From Panagrolaimus kolymaensis (Eukaryota > Nematoda > Chromadorea > Rhabditida > Panagrolaimidae), in NCBI GenBank assembly GCA_028622995.1, contig JAJQJQ010000041.1:2108001-2172000 (forward strand): 64,000 nucleotides of DNA. The letters are read 5' to 3'. Of the stretch, positions 23,406 to 35,100 are shown one piece after another. The notes under the pieces were generated by a model, which was given only the letters and a program-made list of their open reading frames with translations, was not told the origin of the DNA and made no database searches. The position numbers and the translations under genes were made by a program. Each line of letters opens with the position of its first letter. The first letter of the stretch is position 1.

Positions 23406-23450
23406 TGCCCTCGCAAATATATATTAAAAACTTTTATAAATTTCTTCTTC

Positions 23451-23455
23451 AAAAG
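23451..23455 (+). promoter_or_regulatory. Acceptor-like site before alpha-catenin
   Basis: TTTCTTCTTCAAAAG ends at 23455, 26 nt before the ATG. It could be the spliced-leader (SL1 or SL2) site of hmp-1. The AG context is weaker than at most introns here. Confidence 0.3.
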
Positions 23456-23481
23456 GTTAATTGCGGTAATATTTAAACAAA

Positions 23482-26467
23482 ATGCAAAATCATCAACAAG
23501 AAAATTTCTTTTTTATTGGTAAAGATGATATTAAAACTAAATCCATTGAAAAGCTTATTTTGCCTATGGTTGAATCTGTAAGTTTGAAAAGCATCCAAAA
23601 AAAGCCATTGATTTCAATCCTCAATGTTTTGTTTTACAGGTAACTGCATTAGATGGTGATTATTGGCGCAATCATGAACGAACTAAAAATGCTCCAGCTT
23701 TATTTAATCGTTGCATCGAACAAATTAATCGAGTTCTTACAATTGGAAATCATGCAATTGAACAAATTGCTCCATTTATTACAGAAAAATCTATAGCCCA
23801 AATTCGTTCATCCCTTCGTTCAGTGGAATTTAGCAGTCGAGATTATGTTAAAACTGCGGAGGATTTTGTTAAAAATACTAAAAATCGTGAAAATCGTATT
23901 CGAACTTCACAAGCTGGAAGAATTTTATTGATGAATGTTGCAAGATTTTTAATTGATGCAGATATGCTTGAAATTCAAAAAATTATGGATAAAACTGATC
24001 GAGTTAATCAACTTATTGATGCCATTTCTAAAGCTCAAACTGAAGAAGAATTAACTGAAATAGTAAAATCGCTCCATTTAGAAATGCAAGAACTCACTGA
24101 ATTAACTAAAAAACGATTAAAAGATATGAAAAGTGATTCAGAAAAGGATGATTTACAAGTGGCTATGGCTTTATTAAAAATTACTACACCCATTATGATT
24201 GCTTCAAGCAAGGTAGGAATTGAAATTTAAGCGTCCATAAAAAATAATGAGGTTCAAATTTTTAGGCATATATTCATCATCCAGAACTTCATGAAGCTGA
24301 ATATAATCGTGATTATGCAGTTGATGAAATGAGAAATGCTTTACATGGAGTTAAATGCGCCCTAAATGGTGAAGAAGTTCCATCGGATGTTGGAATAAGT
24401 AAAAAAGGTTATTTGAATGATCTCGTAAATAATTTACAATTATTTGAGGTTAGTTTTTATCCAATAAAATTTCCATATTTTAATTTAATCCACTTTTTTA
24501 GACAAAAATTTATATTCATCCTCATCTACAGTATCAAGAAGCTCAACATCGTCCACAACTTGAAGAACTTCTCGAGAAAATTGTTTCGGGTGCAGCTAAA
24601 ATTGCAGATTGGGAAGATACTCGAAATCCACGAAAAGGTCAAATCGTGGATGGAACTAATAATCTTCGAAGTGCCCTTCAACAACTTCTTGATGAATATA
24701 AACGAAATGTAGCATTTTCTGAACCCAGTGCAGATTTGGGTTATTGCATCGATAATGTTGTTTATAAAACTCGTGACCTTCGACGCCATCTTCGTCGAGC
24801 TATTGCTGATCTCGTTAGTGATGCATTCTTAGATACTAAAACTCCCATTCGAATGTTAATTGAATCTGCAGCTAGAGGAGATAAACAAGCCACGGAAGAA
24901 CAAGCTAAATTCTTTGAAGATCATGCATCACGAATGATTAATGTAAGTCCAAATTGGCTTTAAAAAAATTATATAAAAGTTTAATTTTAGGTTGCTCGAA
25001 GAATATGTGAAATGTCAACAGATCAAGATGCAAATCGAGTAGTTCGATATGCAGCTCTTTGCTGTGAAAAACTAATCCCTCAAGTTGTTCATGCAGCAAA
25101 ATTACTTTGTGAAAAACCTGATTCAAGAGTTTTACAAGAAAATATGGCTACTTTTAAATCAACTTGGGAAGATCGAGTTAATCTTCTCACAATGGCTGCT
25201 GATCGAATGATAAGCGTTGTGGATTTCCTCGCAGTTTCAGAAGCTCATATTCAAGAAGATACAAGACAAGCGATTGAAGCCATTCAATATCGAAATCCTG
25301 ATTCCATTGATCGAGCTGCTGGAGCTATTCGTGGTCGCTCACTTAGAGTTTGTGATTTTGTTGATGCCGAAATGGATTCATATCCATCTTGTCCATATAC
25401 GGATAATGTTCGAATGGCAACTCGAAGATTGAGGGATGAAGTATTGGATGTATTTGTTCATAAAGCCACTAAAGTTGTTAATCACGTGGCTCAACATGCA
25501 ACAGAAATGAATAAAGATGAAATCGATCGAGAAACGGATGAAATGATTGCAGCTTGTGAACTCATTGATACTTCAGTTAGAGATATTCGAACTGCAGTTC
25601 TTCGAAATCGAAATCCTGAGGATGTGGATTCTGATAATGAATATGTTGAAGATGGAGGAACAACAGCCATAGATAATATGTCACAAATATCTGATAATGA
25701 ATCAGATAATCAACAATTAATTTTAAGAAAATTACCTGAAGAATCTAAACAAATTATTCAAAAACAAATAGATAATTTTAAAACCACTCAAAGATATTTT
25801 ATTCAAGAAGTTGGAAAATGGGATGAAACAGGAAATGATTTAATTTCAATTGCAAAACGAATGTGTTTAATGTGTGATGATATGACTCAATTTACTAAAG
25901 GTCGAGGTCCTCTTAAACGAACCAAGGATGTCATTGATACAGCTCAAGAAATTGCGGATGCTGGAAATAAACTTAATGCATTAGCTCGACAAATAGGAGT
26001 TGATTGTAAAGCCAGTCAAACTAAAGATGATTTATTTTCATATACGGATAAAATTTCAACTCTCTCTCATCAATTGAGAATTACAAGCAGGGTTAAAGCT
26101 GATATTCAACATGTTGGAGATAAACTTGAAGTCACTGGACTTGATTCAATTACATCATTAATTCAAAATGTTAAAAATTTACTTGATGCTGTAATTCATT
26201 GCGTTAAATATGCTTATATTGCCAGCACTAAGGTAACTAATTCCTTGAATCTCTAAATTCTTAGCTAATCCCATTATTTTTTAGTATCGCCAACCAACAA
26301 GCAGTGCTCCACCAAGAGTTCATTGGGTTCTTGCTCCACCAGAAAAACAGCCTTTAGTTCGACCTGAAACCAAAATGAATTCAAGTGTCATTCGTAGAGC
26401 ATCGGAACGTCGCTCACATCCATTGGAAACTTTAGAGAAATTTAAAGGACTTTCAATTGATGATTAA
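23482..26467 (+). CDS. hmp-1: Alpha-catenin (HMP-1)
   Basis: Six exons, 23482-23577, 23640-24212, 24266-24448, 24502-24942, 24991-26232 and 26285-26467, join in frame through 48-62 nt introns to 905 aa, the usual alpha-catenin length. The whole vinculin/alpha-catenin family layout is present: the N-terminal beta-catenin-binding and dimerisation region (about 15-260), the middle M region with TRDLRRHLRRAIADLVSDAF, RTAGAIRGR-type DRAAGAIRGRSLRV and FLAVSEAHI, an acidic linker around 640-670 (DVDSDNEYVED) at the place of the casein-kinase linker in vertebrate alpha-E-catenin, and the C-terminal actin-binding domain (about 670-860) with KWDETGNDLISIAKRMCLMC and STKYRQP. It links cadherin/beta-catenin (HMR-1/HMP-2) to actin at adherens junctions and is needed for embryonic morphogenesis in C. 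elegans. The tail ends KFKGLSIDD. Poly(A) signal AATAAA at 26508-26513. Confidence 0.97.
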
Positions 26468-26497
26468 CAAAAAAAAGTGTTTTCATATGTCGTCCTA

Positions 26498-26513
26498 TTT
26501 ATTTAATAATAAA
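26498..26513. terminator. Back-to-back poly(A) signals of hmp-1 and the innexin
   Basis: TTTATT at 26498-26503 is AATAAA for the minus-strand innexin (52 nt past its stop). AATAAA at 26508-26513 serves plus-strand hmp-1 (41 nt past its stop). Because each signal lies beyond the other, the two 3'UTRs should overlap by some tens of bases. Confidence 0.65.
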
Positions 26514-26554
26514 AATTCTTTTGAGGAAAAACATTTTTTAAAAATTACAATGAC

Positions 26555-27984
26555 TTAAATTAAAATTTTTTTGTTTAGTTTTTTTTGTTTTTTTTCCCAT
26601 TCTGCATAACTTTTCCATTCGTTGTAAAGAATGGAAAGGCAATTGGATGCATCAAGATCACCGGAGTTTGCAGCAACTAAACGCATGGTGGTTACAGCGT
26701 CTCTGGAGGTTGCAGCTTTGATAAATTCGGGAACATCATTTTCATCGTAATTCTCATTATCATTGTACGAGAGTTGAGATTTGACGAATTGGCGGGTATA
26801 TGCGGGAACAAAGGATGAAATGAGCCAAAAAAGAAGATTTCCAAAATTGAGGATTGTTAAACACAAAAACCAAAACCATAAGACAATATAAAGTTTTTCA
26901 TTGATCATGTTGAGCATCTAAAATGGAAAAAGAGTTTGAATAATTTTCTTTTGTTTGAAAACTTTTAAAAACTAACCAAAACGCATTGAACGGTAAAAAG
27001 CATGGGTTTACTGGAAGTATCATCACGACGCATAAAATCACAATAAGTTACCTAAAAATTATCTTATTATAAATTTAATTTTTTAAAGTATTTAAAACAT
27101 ACTCGAGGGAAATTTCCGCTGGATGTCCAATCGCGATTTGAAATAAGATCATTAAGAATTCCAATGCCCCAAAATGTGTAAGAAGTATTGATGAAATTAT
27201 TCATCATGTAAAGTTGGGCAAAAGAGTTGAGAAAGTTTAAAAGCTTGTAAAATAAATAAATGATGGTAAGGTAGTTGGACCAAATGCGGTTGGGATGAAT
27301 TCCCATGTAGAAATTGAAATGACTTGATAATAATATTACTACATCCCTGGGTTCTTGTCGGCTGTTTCTGATGATGGCACTAACATTAAGACCAGTCTTC
27401 CATGACAATGCACTCCAGATATATTTTGGTGCCATTAAAAAAAGAAGTTGAAGGGTCAAAATTAATGGAACCTAAAAATTGCAAAATTCGTTATTTAGTT
27501 GTTAATGAGGAGGATTCAAAGTTACCCATTGATAATATCGAATTTCAAAATTTTCTCGGGTTTCAGGTGGCGGAATTTGGGCATTATCACGTACAAAATA
27601 CGTGTTTTCCTCATAACCTGAAATATGGATTTAAATTTTGAGTTATGGCGATTGCAACTGTATTAAATGAGATTTTTAGGAGTTTTTTCTTGTTAATTTT
27701 GTGCAAATTTGAAACAAGAAATGAAGATTTTTGATTTAAAGCCAAATTCTGAACAAAAAAAATGTAACAAACTTACAATGTTCTTCAATATATTTTTCCC
27801 ATGGTTGAGGAAATTCAGCATTCATCCAACATTGAATAGGTTCACCAACAAATTGTTTCGCTCCAATAACCAAAATGAGGAAAACAAATAAGTTGCTGGT
27901 GTAAGCATAGTTTAAACGATCAATGCAGTTGTCATCATATTTGGGCTTAATATTATTTAATAATTTATAAACCGCTGGATACAT
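26555..27984 (-). CDS. Innexin (gap-junction channel subunit)
   Basis: Five minus-strand exons, 27984-27777, 27617-27526, 27471-27103, 27051-26977 and 26917-26555, join in frame to 368 aa. It has four membrane segments with cytoplasmic ends: TM1 about 31-45 (NLFVFLILVIG), the family signature YYQWV at 97-101 leading into TM2, TM3 about 170-205, and TM4 about 257-285 (YIVLWFWFLCLTILNFGNLLF). Each extracellular loop has the two conserved cysteines (C52/C70 and C227/C246), with FPRVTYCDF at 221-229. Innexins form hexameric hemichannels that dock as invertebrate gap junctions. The N-terminus starts MYPAVYKLLNNIKPK, and an acceptor TTTTGCAG lies 6 nt upstream of the ATG (possible spliced-leader site). 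The C-terminal tail is Lys-rich. C. elegans has about 25 innexins and I cannot assign the orthologue. It converges on hmp-1 with 87 bp between stops. Confidence 0.95.
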
Positions 27985-30503
27985 TTATGCCTGCAAAATG
28001 AACTTTTAACATAGTTCTTCAATATTTTAATAATAAAAAGCTTTTTCGGTTCATTAATAAAAAAAATCTCGATTGAAAAAATCGATAGCTTCTCGAATAA
28101 AAAATAAACACGGGACACAAACGAATTAAAATAAAATAAAATAAAATAGGGAAAGGATGATCATGAATTTCAGAGTTTATTAAAGAATGAATTTTTTAAT
28201 GGTCTTGCAAAAATCATTGCACCATTGGGAAAAAAGAAACAAAACCAAACGTATCCTTTATTTATGGAATTAAAAAACTCAAATGGCAGAAAAAAAATTT
28301 TAATTTTTACCGAAAAAATTGCTTTGTTTTTTATATATTTTTTTTCAAATGAAACAAAAAATTACACGTTTTCAAAAAATAGTTCGCGCATGCAGAATAC
28401 GCAACAAAAATAAAAAGAAGGTTGCAGGAAGATTAGTTTTAAAAATAATTAAAGTTACTGTAAATAAAGGAATCTAATGAAAAATTATTATTGCTCCAAG
28501 TAATAATTAAAAAAATACGCAGCAACAAAATGCATGAAAGTTAGAAAAAACAAGCAACTTTGACTTCGCTTTGCTGCTTCTGCCATTTCAGCACGAAGGC
28601 GCTAGATTGTTTTGTATTTTTATCTTCGATCGTTGAAAGAAAGAATCGATTGAAACGTGGAAATAAAAAAGGAAACTTTTTCATACACAGTAAAAAGGAG
28701 AAGAAAGTGTGAGATGAAAATAAATAAAAAACGAAAATGAGTAAAAATGAAGTTTTATAATTTGGTGTTAAGATGGCTTTTTGTTTTAATTTGTTCACAA
28801 CAATTTTGGATCTCATACGGTGTCAGCATCGGTTTTACATTTTTAGGAAGAAAAAAGTAATTTCTCGTCAATGGTTTTTATCTCGAAATGTTGCAAAAAA
28901 AAAAACTTTGACTTATTTTTTTTATTGCCGGATCTTTTAATTCAAAAAGCCATGTTTTTTTGTATTTTTCTCTCTTTTTCCTTTCAAAAAAAAAAGATTT
29001 TTCAAAGCAGTAAAAAAGGTGACGAAAATAAGAAGATTTTGCAAATACTTTTTTAAAATCCAGGCAGAGAAAAAGAGAGGAGAAAAAGCAAAAAAAGAAG
29101 ATTGAGAAAGTTGGGAAGTTGAGAAAATTAAATGCAAAATCTTATACTAAAAAAAAAATAAACTAAGGCACGACAAATTCCAATTTTCAAACGCAATAAA
29201 AAAGAATAAACTTTTACAATCAAATTGGAGAAGAAGAAAATCTACGCACTGTTTATTATTTTTTCGTTTGTTGTCTGTCACACCGATCAACGCGATTTTT
29301 ACTGAATAAATAGCTCTGAAAGATTTTTTTCAAACAATTTTTTCCAAAAATTAACAAACAAACAAAAAATTAGCATGAGAAATTTTTCAGAAAATGAAGT
29401 CATCTAAAAAACTCAATCAAAGAAGAAGCAACAATTTCGAAGAATGCCTTGGGTTTTTTTTTAATGAATTTGTTAAAAACCTTACTAACAATGATATAGA
29501 AAAAAAAATAGCGAAGAAAAAACATTCTTTTTCAAATTGAGAAAGCAACTTTAATAAAAATTAAAAACTCACTCAAAAAATTCAAATACAAAAACTAGCA
29601 AAATGAAAGGATAAAAACTTGAAATGCATTTTTGAACCCAGTTAACCTAAACCAAGAGTAAAAACTTAATTTGCATTTTTTTGAATGTAAATAAAATTAT
29701 TGAAAACGCTTTACTTTTATTCTTTTTTATAAAAAAATGTAAGGAAAAAAAATTCATTTCGAATGCTTCTTCTTTGTTTTTTTTTTGTTACACATTTATT
29801 TTTTCGCGTAAGAAAAAAAAATAAACAAGGCAGAAAGAAGCATGAAAGGAAAAAAACGGAAACCGTTAAAACTTTTTTCTTTCGTCATCCATCAAATCCA
29901 ATATCGATTGATATTAGAAGTTTTTAAAAACATTTTTTTATACGAAACCAACTTTTTAAAACTTTTAAACCCAAATGCGAAGATTCCCAATTGTTTAAAA
30001 GCTTTCTTGATTTTTTAATTTTCGCTTTTCCTTTTTGTTAATTTTAAAATAAAATGCTGTTCGTTTTGTAACGTGAAATTTTTTTTTAGGTATTTATAAT
30101 GGTTTTTTAAAAAAATATTTTTATTAAATTAAATTAAGTTCCAAACTTTTTTCTCGCTCTTTTGCCTTTTTTGTTTAATAAATGTCAAACACATGGTTTC
30201 ATCGTTGACATTTATCTTTTTTCAATGATTTGTGGTCCCGATCTTAACGAAAAAATAATATTTATCTCGAATACATAAACGCCGCCATTATTTTTTTATT
30301 TTCAATTCAATTAATAATTTTTTGTGAATCTTAAAAACCCTTGATTTTCACTTTTTTAGTTTACTTCAAATTAAAATTTAAAAAATTTAATAATATTTTC
30401 TCAAGTAATTTTCCCTTCGTTTTGTCATTTTTTTGCGTTTGCACCTTGAATTTTAAATTTGGTCATTTCTCTAATAATTTGACTTGTTTTTCTATTTTTG
30501 TTT
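27985..30503. other. Region between the innexin start and the satellite
   Basis: Contains the innexin promoter on the minus strand. It is AT-rich with long A/T runs and a short (AAAAT)n stretch at 28126-28147. Open frames (28225, 28541, 28871, 28937, 30341) are Phe/Lys low complexity without splice support. Nothing else recognised. Confidence 0.6.
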
Positions 30504-32170
30504 GGCGAAATAAAATTCAAATTATTTTTGTAGAAACCAAAACTAAAATAAAAACATTTTTTGAGTCTTTAATATTCATTTTTTTTGGCTCTGATATTTT
30601 GCTCTGATTAAATTATTTCCTTTTTTGCTGCTTTTGGCAAATTCAAATGCAAATTATTTTTGTAGAAACCAAAACTAAAATAAAAACATTTTTTGAGTCT
30701 TTAATATTCATTTTTTTGGCTCTGATATTTTGCTCTGATTAAATGATTTCCTTTTTTGCTGCTTTTGGCAAATGCAAATGCAATTTATTTTTGTAGAAAC
30801 CAAAACTAAAATAAAAACATTTTTTGAGTCTTTAATATTCATTTTTTTGGTTCTGATTTTTTGCTTTGATTAAATGATTTCTTTTTTTGCTGCTTTTGGC
30901 AAATTCAAATGCAAATGCAATTTATTTTTGTAGAAACCAAAACTAAAATAAAAACATTTTTTGAGTCTTTAATATTCATTTTTTTGGTTCTGATATTTTG
31001 CTCTGATTAAATGATTTCCTTTTTTGCTGCTTTTGGCAAATGCAAATGCAAATTATTTTTGTAGAAACCAAAACTAAAATAAAAACATTTTTTGAGTCTT
31101 TAATATTCATTTTTTTGGTTCTGATATTTTGCTCTGATTAAATGATTTCCTTTTTTGCTGCTTTTGCCAAATTCAAATGCAAATTATTTTTGTAGAAACC
31201 AAAACTAAAATAAAAACATTTTTTGAGTCTTTAATATTCATTTTTTTGGTTCTGATATTTTGCTCTGATTAAATGATTTCCTTTTTTGCTGCTTTTGGCA
31301 AATGCAAATGCAAATTATTTTTGTAGAAACCAAAACTAAAATAAAAACATTTTTTGAGTCTTTAATATTCATTTTTTTGGTTCTGATATTTTGCTCTGAT
31401 TAAATGATTTCCTTTTTTGCTGCTTTTGCCAAATTCAAATGCAAATTATTTTTGTAGAAACCAAAACTAAAATAAAAACATTTTTTGAGTCTTTAATATT
31501 CATTTTTTTGGTTCTGATATTTTGCTCTGATTAAATGATTTCCTTTTTTGCTGCTTTTGGCAAATTCAAATGCAATTTATTTTTGTAGAAACCAAAACTA
31601 AAATAAAAACATTTTTTGAGTCTTTAATATTCATATTTTTGGTTCTGATATTTTGCTCTGATTAAATGATTTCCTTTTTTGCTGCTTTTGCCAAATTCAA
31701 ATGCAAATTATTTTTGTAGAAACCAAAACTAAAATAAAAACATTTTTTGAGTCTTTAATATTCATTTTTTTGGTTCTGATATTTTGCTCTGATTAAATGA
31801 TTTCCTTTTTTGCTGCTTTTGGCAAATGCAAATGCAAATTATTTTTGTAGAAACCAAAACTAAAATAAAAACATTTTTTGAGTCTTTAATATTCATTTTT
31901 TTGGTTCTGATATTTTGCTCTGATTAAATGATTTCCTTTTTTGCTGCTTTTGCCAAATTCAAATGCAAATTATTTTTGTAGAAACCAAAACTAAAATAAA
32001 AACATTTTTTGAGTCTTTAATATTCATTTTTTTGGTTCTGATATTTTGCTCTGATTAAATGATTTCCTTTTTTGCTGCTTTTGCCAAATTCAAATGCAAA
32101 TTATTTTTGTAGAAACCAAAACTAAAATAAAAACATTTTTTGAGTCTTTAATATTCATTTTTTTGGTTCT

Positions 32171-35100
32171 GATTTTTTGCTTTGATTAAATGATTTCTTT
32201 TTTTGCTGCTTTTGGCAAATTCAAATGCAAATGCAATTTATTTTTGTAGAAACCAAAACTAAAATAAAAACATTTTTTGAGTCTTTAATATTCATTTTTT
32301 TGGTTCTGATATTTTGCTCTGATTAAATGATTTCCTTTTTTGCTGCTTTTGCCAAATTCAAATGCAAATTATTTTTGTAGAAACCAAAACTAAAATAAAA
32401 ACATTTTTTGAGTCTTTAATATTCATTTTTTTGGTTCTGATTTTTTGCTTTGATTAAATGATTTCTTTTTTTGCTGCTTTTGGCAAATTCAAATTCAAAT
32501 GCAAATTATTTTTGTAGAAACCAAAACTAAAATAAAAACATTTTTTGAGTCTTTAATATTCATTTTTTTGGTTCTGATATTTTGCTCTGATTAAATGATT
32601 TCCTTTTTTGCTGCTTTTGCCAAATTCAAATGCAAATTATTTTTGTAGAAACCAAAACTAAAATAAAAACATTTTTTGAGTCTTTAATATTCATTTTTTT
32701 GGTTCTGATATTTTGCTCTGATTAAATGATTTCCTTTTTTGCTGCTTTTGGCAAATGCAAATGCAAATTATTTTTGTAGAAACCAAAACTAAAATAAAAA
32801 CATTTTTTGAGTCTTTAATATTCATTTTTTTGGTTCTGATATTTTGCTCTGATTAAATGATTTCCTTTTTTGCTGCTTTTGCCAAATTCAAATGCAAATT
32901 ATTTTTGTAGAAACCAAAACTAAAATAAAAACATTTTTTGAGTCTTTAATATTCATTTTTTTGGTTCTGATATTTTGCTCTGATTAAATGATTTCCTTTT
33001 TTGCTGCTTTTGCCAAATTCAAATGCAAATTATTTTTGTAGAAACCAAAACTAAAATAAAAACATTTTTTGAGTCTTTAATATTCATTTTTTTGGTTCTG
33101 ATTTTTTGCTTTGATTAAATGATTTCTTTTTTTGCTGCTTTTGGCAAATTCAAATGCAAATGCAATTTATTTTTGTAGAAACCAAAACTAAAATAAAAAC
33201 ATTTTTTGAGTCTTTAATATTCATTTTTTTGGTTCTGATATTTTGCTCTGATTAAATGATTTCCTTTTTTGCTGCTTTTGCCAAATTCAAATGCAAATTA
33301 TTTTTGTAGAAACCAAAACTAAAATAAAAACATTTTTTGAGTCTTTAATATTCATTTTTTTGGTTCTGATATTTTGCTCTGATTAAATGATTTCCTTTTT
33401 TGCTGCTTTTGGCAAATGCAAATGCAAATTATTTTTGTAGAAACCAAAACTAAAATAAAAACATTTTTTGAGTCTTTAATATTCATTTTTTTGGTTCTGA
33501 TATTTTGCTCTGATTAAATGATTTCCTTTTTTGCTGCTTTTGCCAAATTCAAATGCAAATTATTTTTGTAGAAACCAAAACTAAAATAAAAACATTTTTT
33601 GAGTCTTTAATATTCATTTTTTTGGTTCTGATATTTTGCTCTGATTAAATGATTTCCTTTTTTGCTGCTTTTGCCAAATTCAAATGCAAATTATTTTTGT
33701 AGAAACCAAAACTAAAATAAAAACATTTTTTGAGTCTTTAATATTCATTTTTTTGGTTCTGATTTTTTGCTTTGATTAAATGATTTCTTTTTTTGCTGCT
33801 TTTGGCAAATTCAAATGCAAATGCAATTTATTTTTGTAGAAACCAAAACTAAAATAAAAACATTTTTTGAGTCTTTAATATTCATTTTTTTGGTTCTGAT
33901 ATTTTGCTCTGATTAAATGATTTCCTTTTTTGCTGCTTTTGCCAAATTCAAATGCAAATTATTTTTGTAGAAACCAAAACTAAAATAAAAACATTTTTTG
34001 AGTCTTTAATATTCATTTTTTTGGTTCTGATTTTTTGCTTTGATTAAATGATTTCTTTTTTTGCTGCTTTTGGCAAATTCAAATTCAAATGCAAATTATT
34101 TTTGTAGAAACCAAAACTAAAATAAAAACATTTTTTGAGTCTTTAATATTCATTTTTTTGGTTCTGATATTTTGCTCTGATTAAATGATTTCCTTTTTTG
34201 CTGCTTTTGCCAAATTCAAATGCAAATTATTTTTGTAGAAACCAAAACTAAAATAAAAACATTTTTTGAGTCTTTAATATTCATTTTTTTGGTTCTGATA
34301 TTTTGCTCTGATTAAATGATTTCCTTTTTTGCTGCTTTTGGCAAATGCAAATGCAAATTATTTTTGTAGAAACCAAAACTAAAATAAAAACATTTTTTGA
34401 GTCTTTAATATTCATTTTTTTGGTTCTGATATTTTGCTCTGATTAAATGATTTCCTTTTTTGCTGCTTTTGCCAAATTCAAATGCAAATTATTTTTGTAG
34501 AAACCAAAACTAAAATAAAAACATTTTTTGAGTCTTTAATATTCATTTTTTTGGTTCTGATATTTTGCTCTGATTAAATGATTTCCTTTTTTGCTGCTTT
34601 TGCCAAATTCAAATGCAAATTATTTTTGTAGAAACCAAAACTAAAATAAAAACATTTTTTGAGTCTTTAATATTCATTTTTTTGGTTCTGATTTTTTGCT
34701 TTGATTAAATGATTTCTTTTTTTGCTGCTTTTGGCAAATTCAAATGCAAATGCAATTTATTTTTGTAGAAACCAAAACTAAAATAAAAACATTTTTTGAG
34801 TCTTTAATATTCATTTTTTTGGTTCTGATATTTTGCTCTGATTAAATGATTTCCTTTTTTGCTGCTTTTGCCAAATTCAAATGCAAATTATTTTTGTAGA
34901 AACCAAAACTAAAATAAAAACATTTTTTGAGTCTTTAATATTCATTTTTTTGGTTCTGATTTTTTGCTTTGATTAAATGATTTCTTTTTTTGCTGCTTTT
35001 GGCAAATTCAAATTCAAATGCAAATTATTTTTGTAGAAACCAAAACTAAAATAAAAACATTTTTTGAGTCTTTAATATTCATTTTTTTGGTTCTGATATT

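Noticed and set aside
30341..30607. 88-codon frame at the array edge
   Set aside because: Runs from AT-rich flank into the first satellite monomer; not coding.
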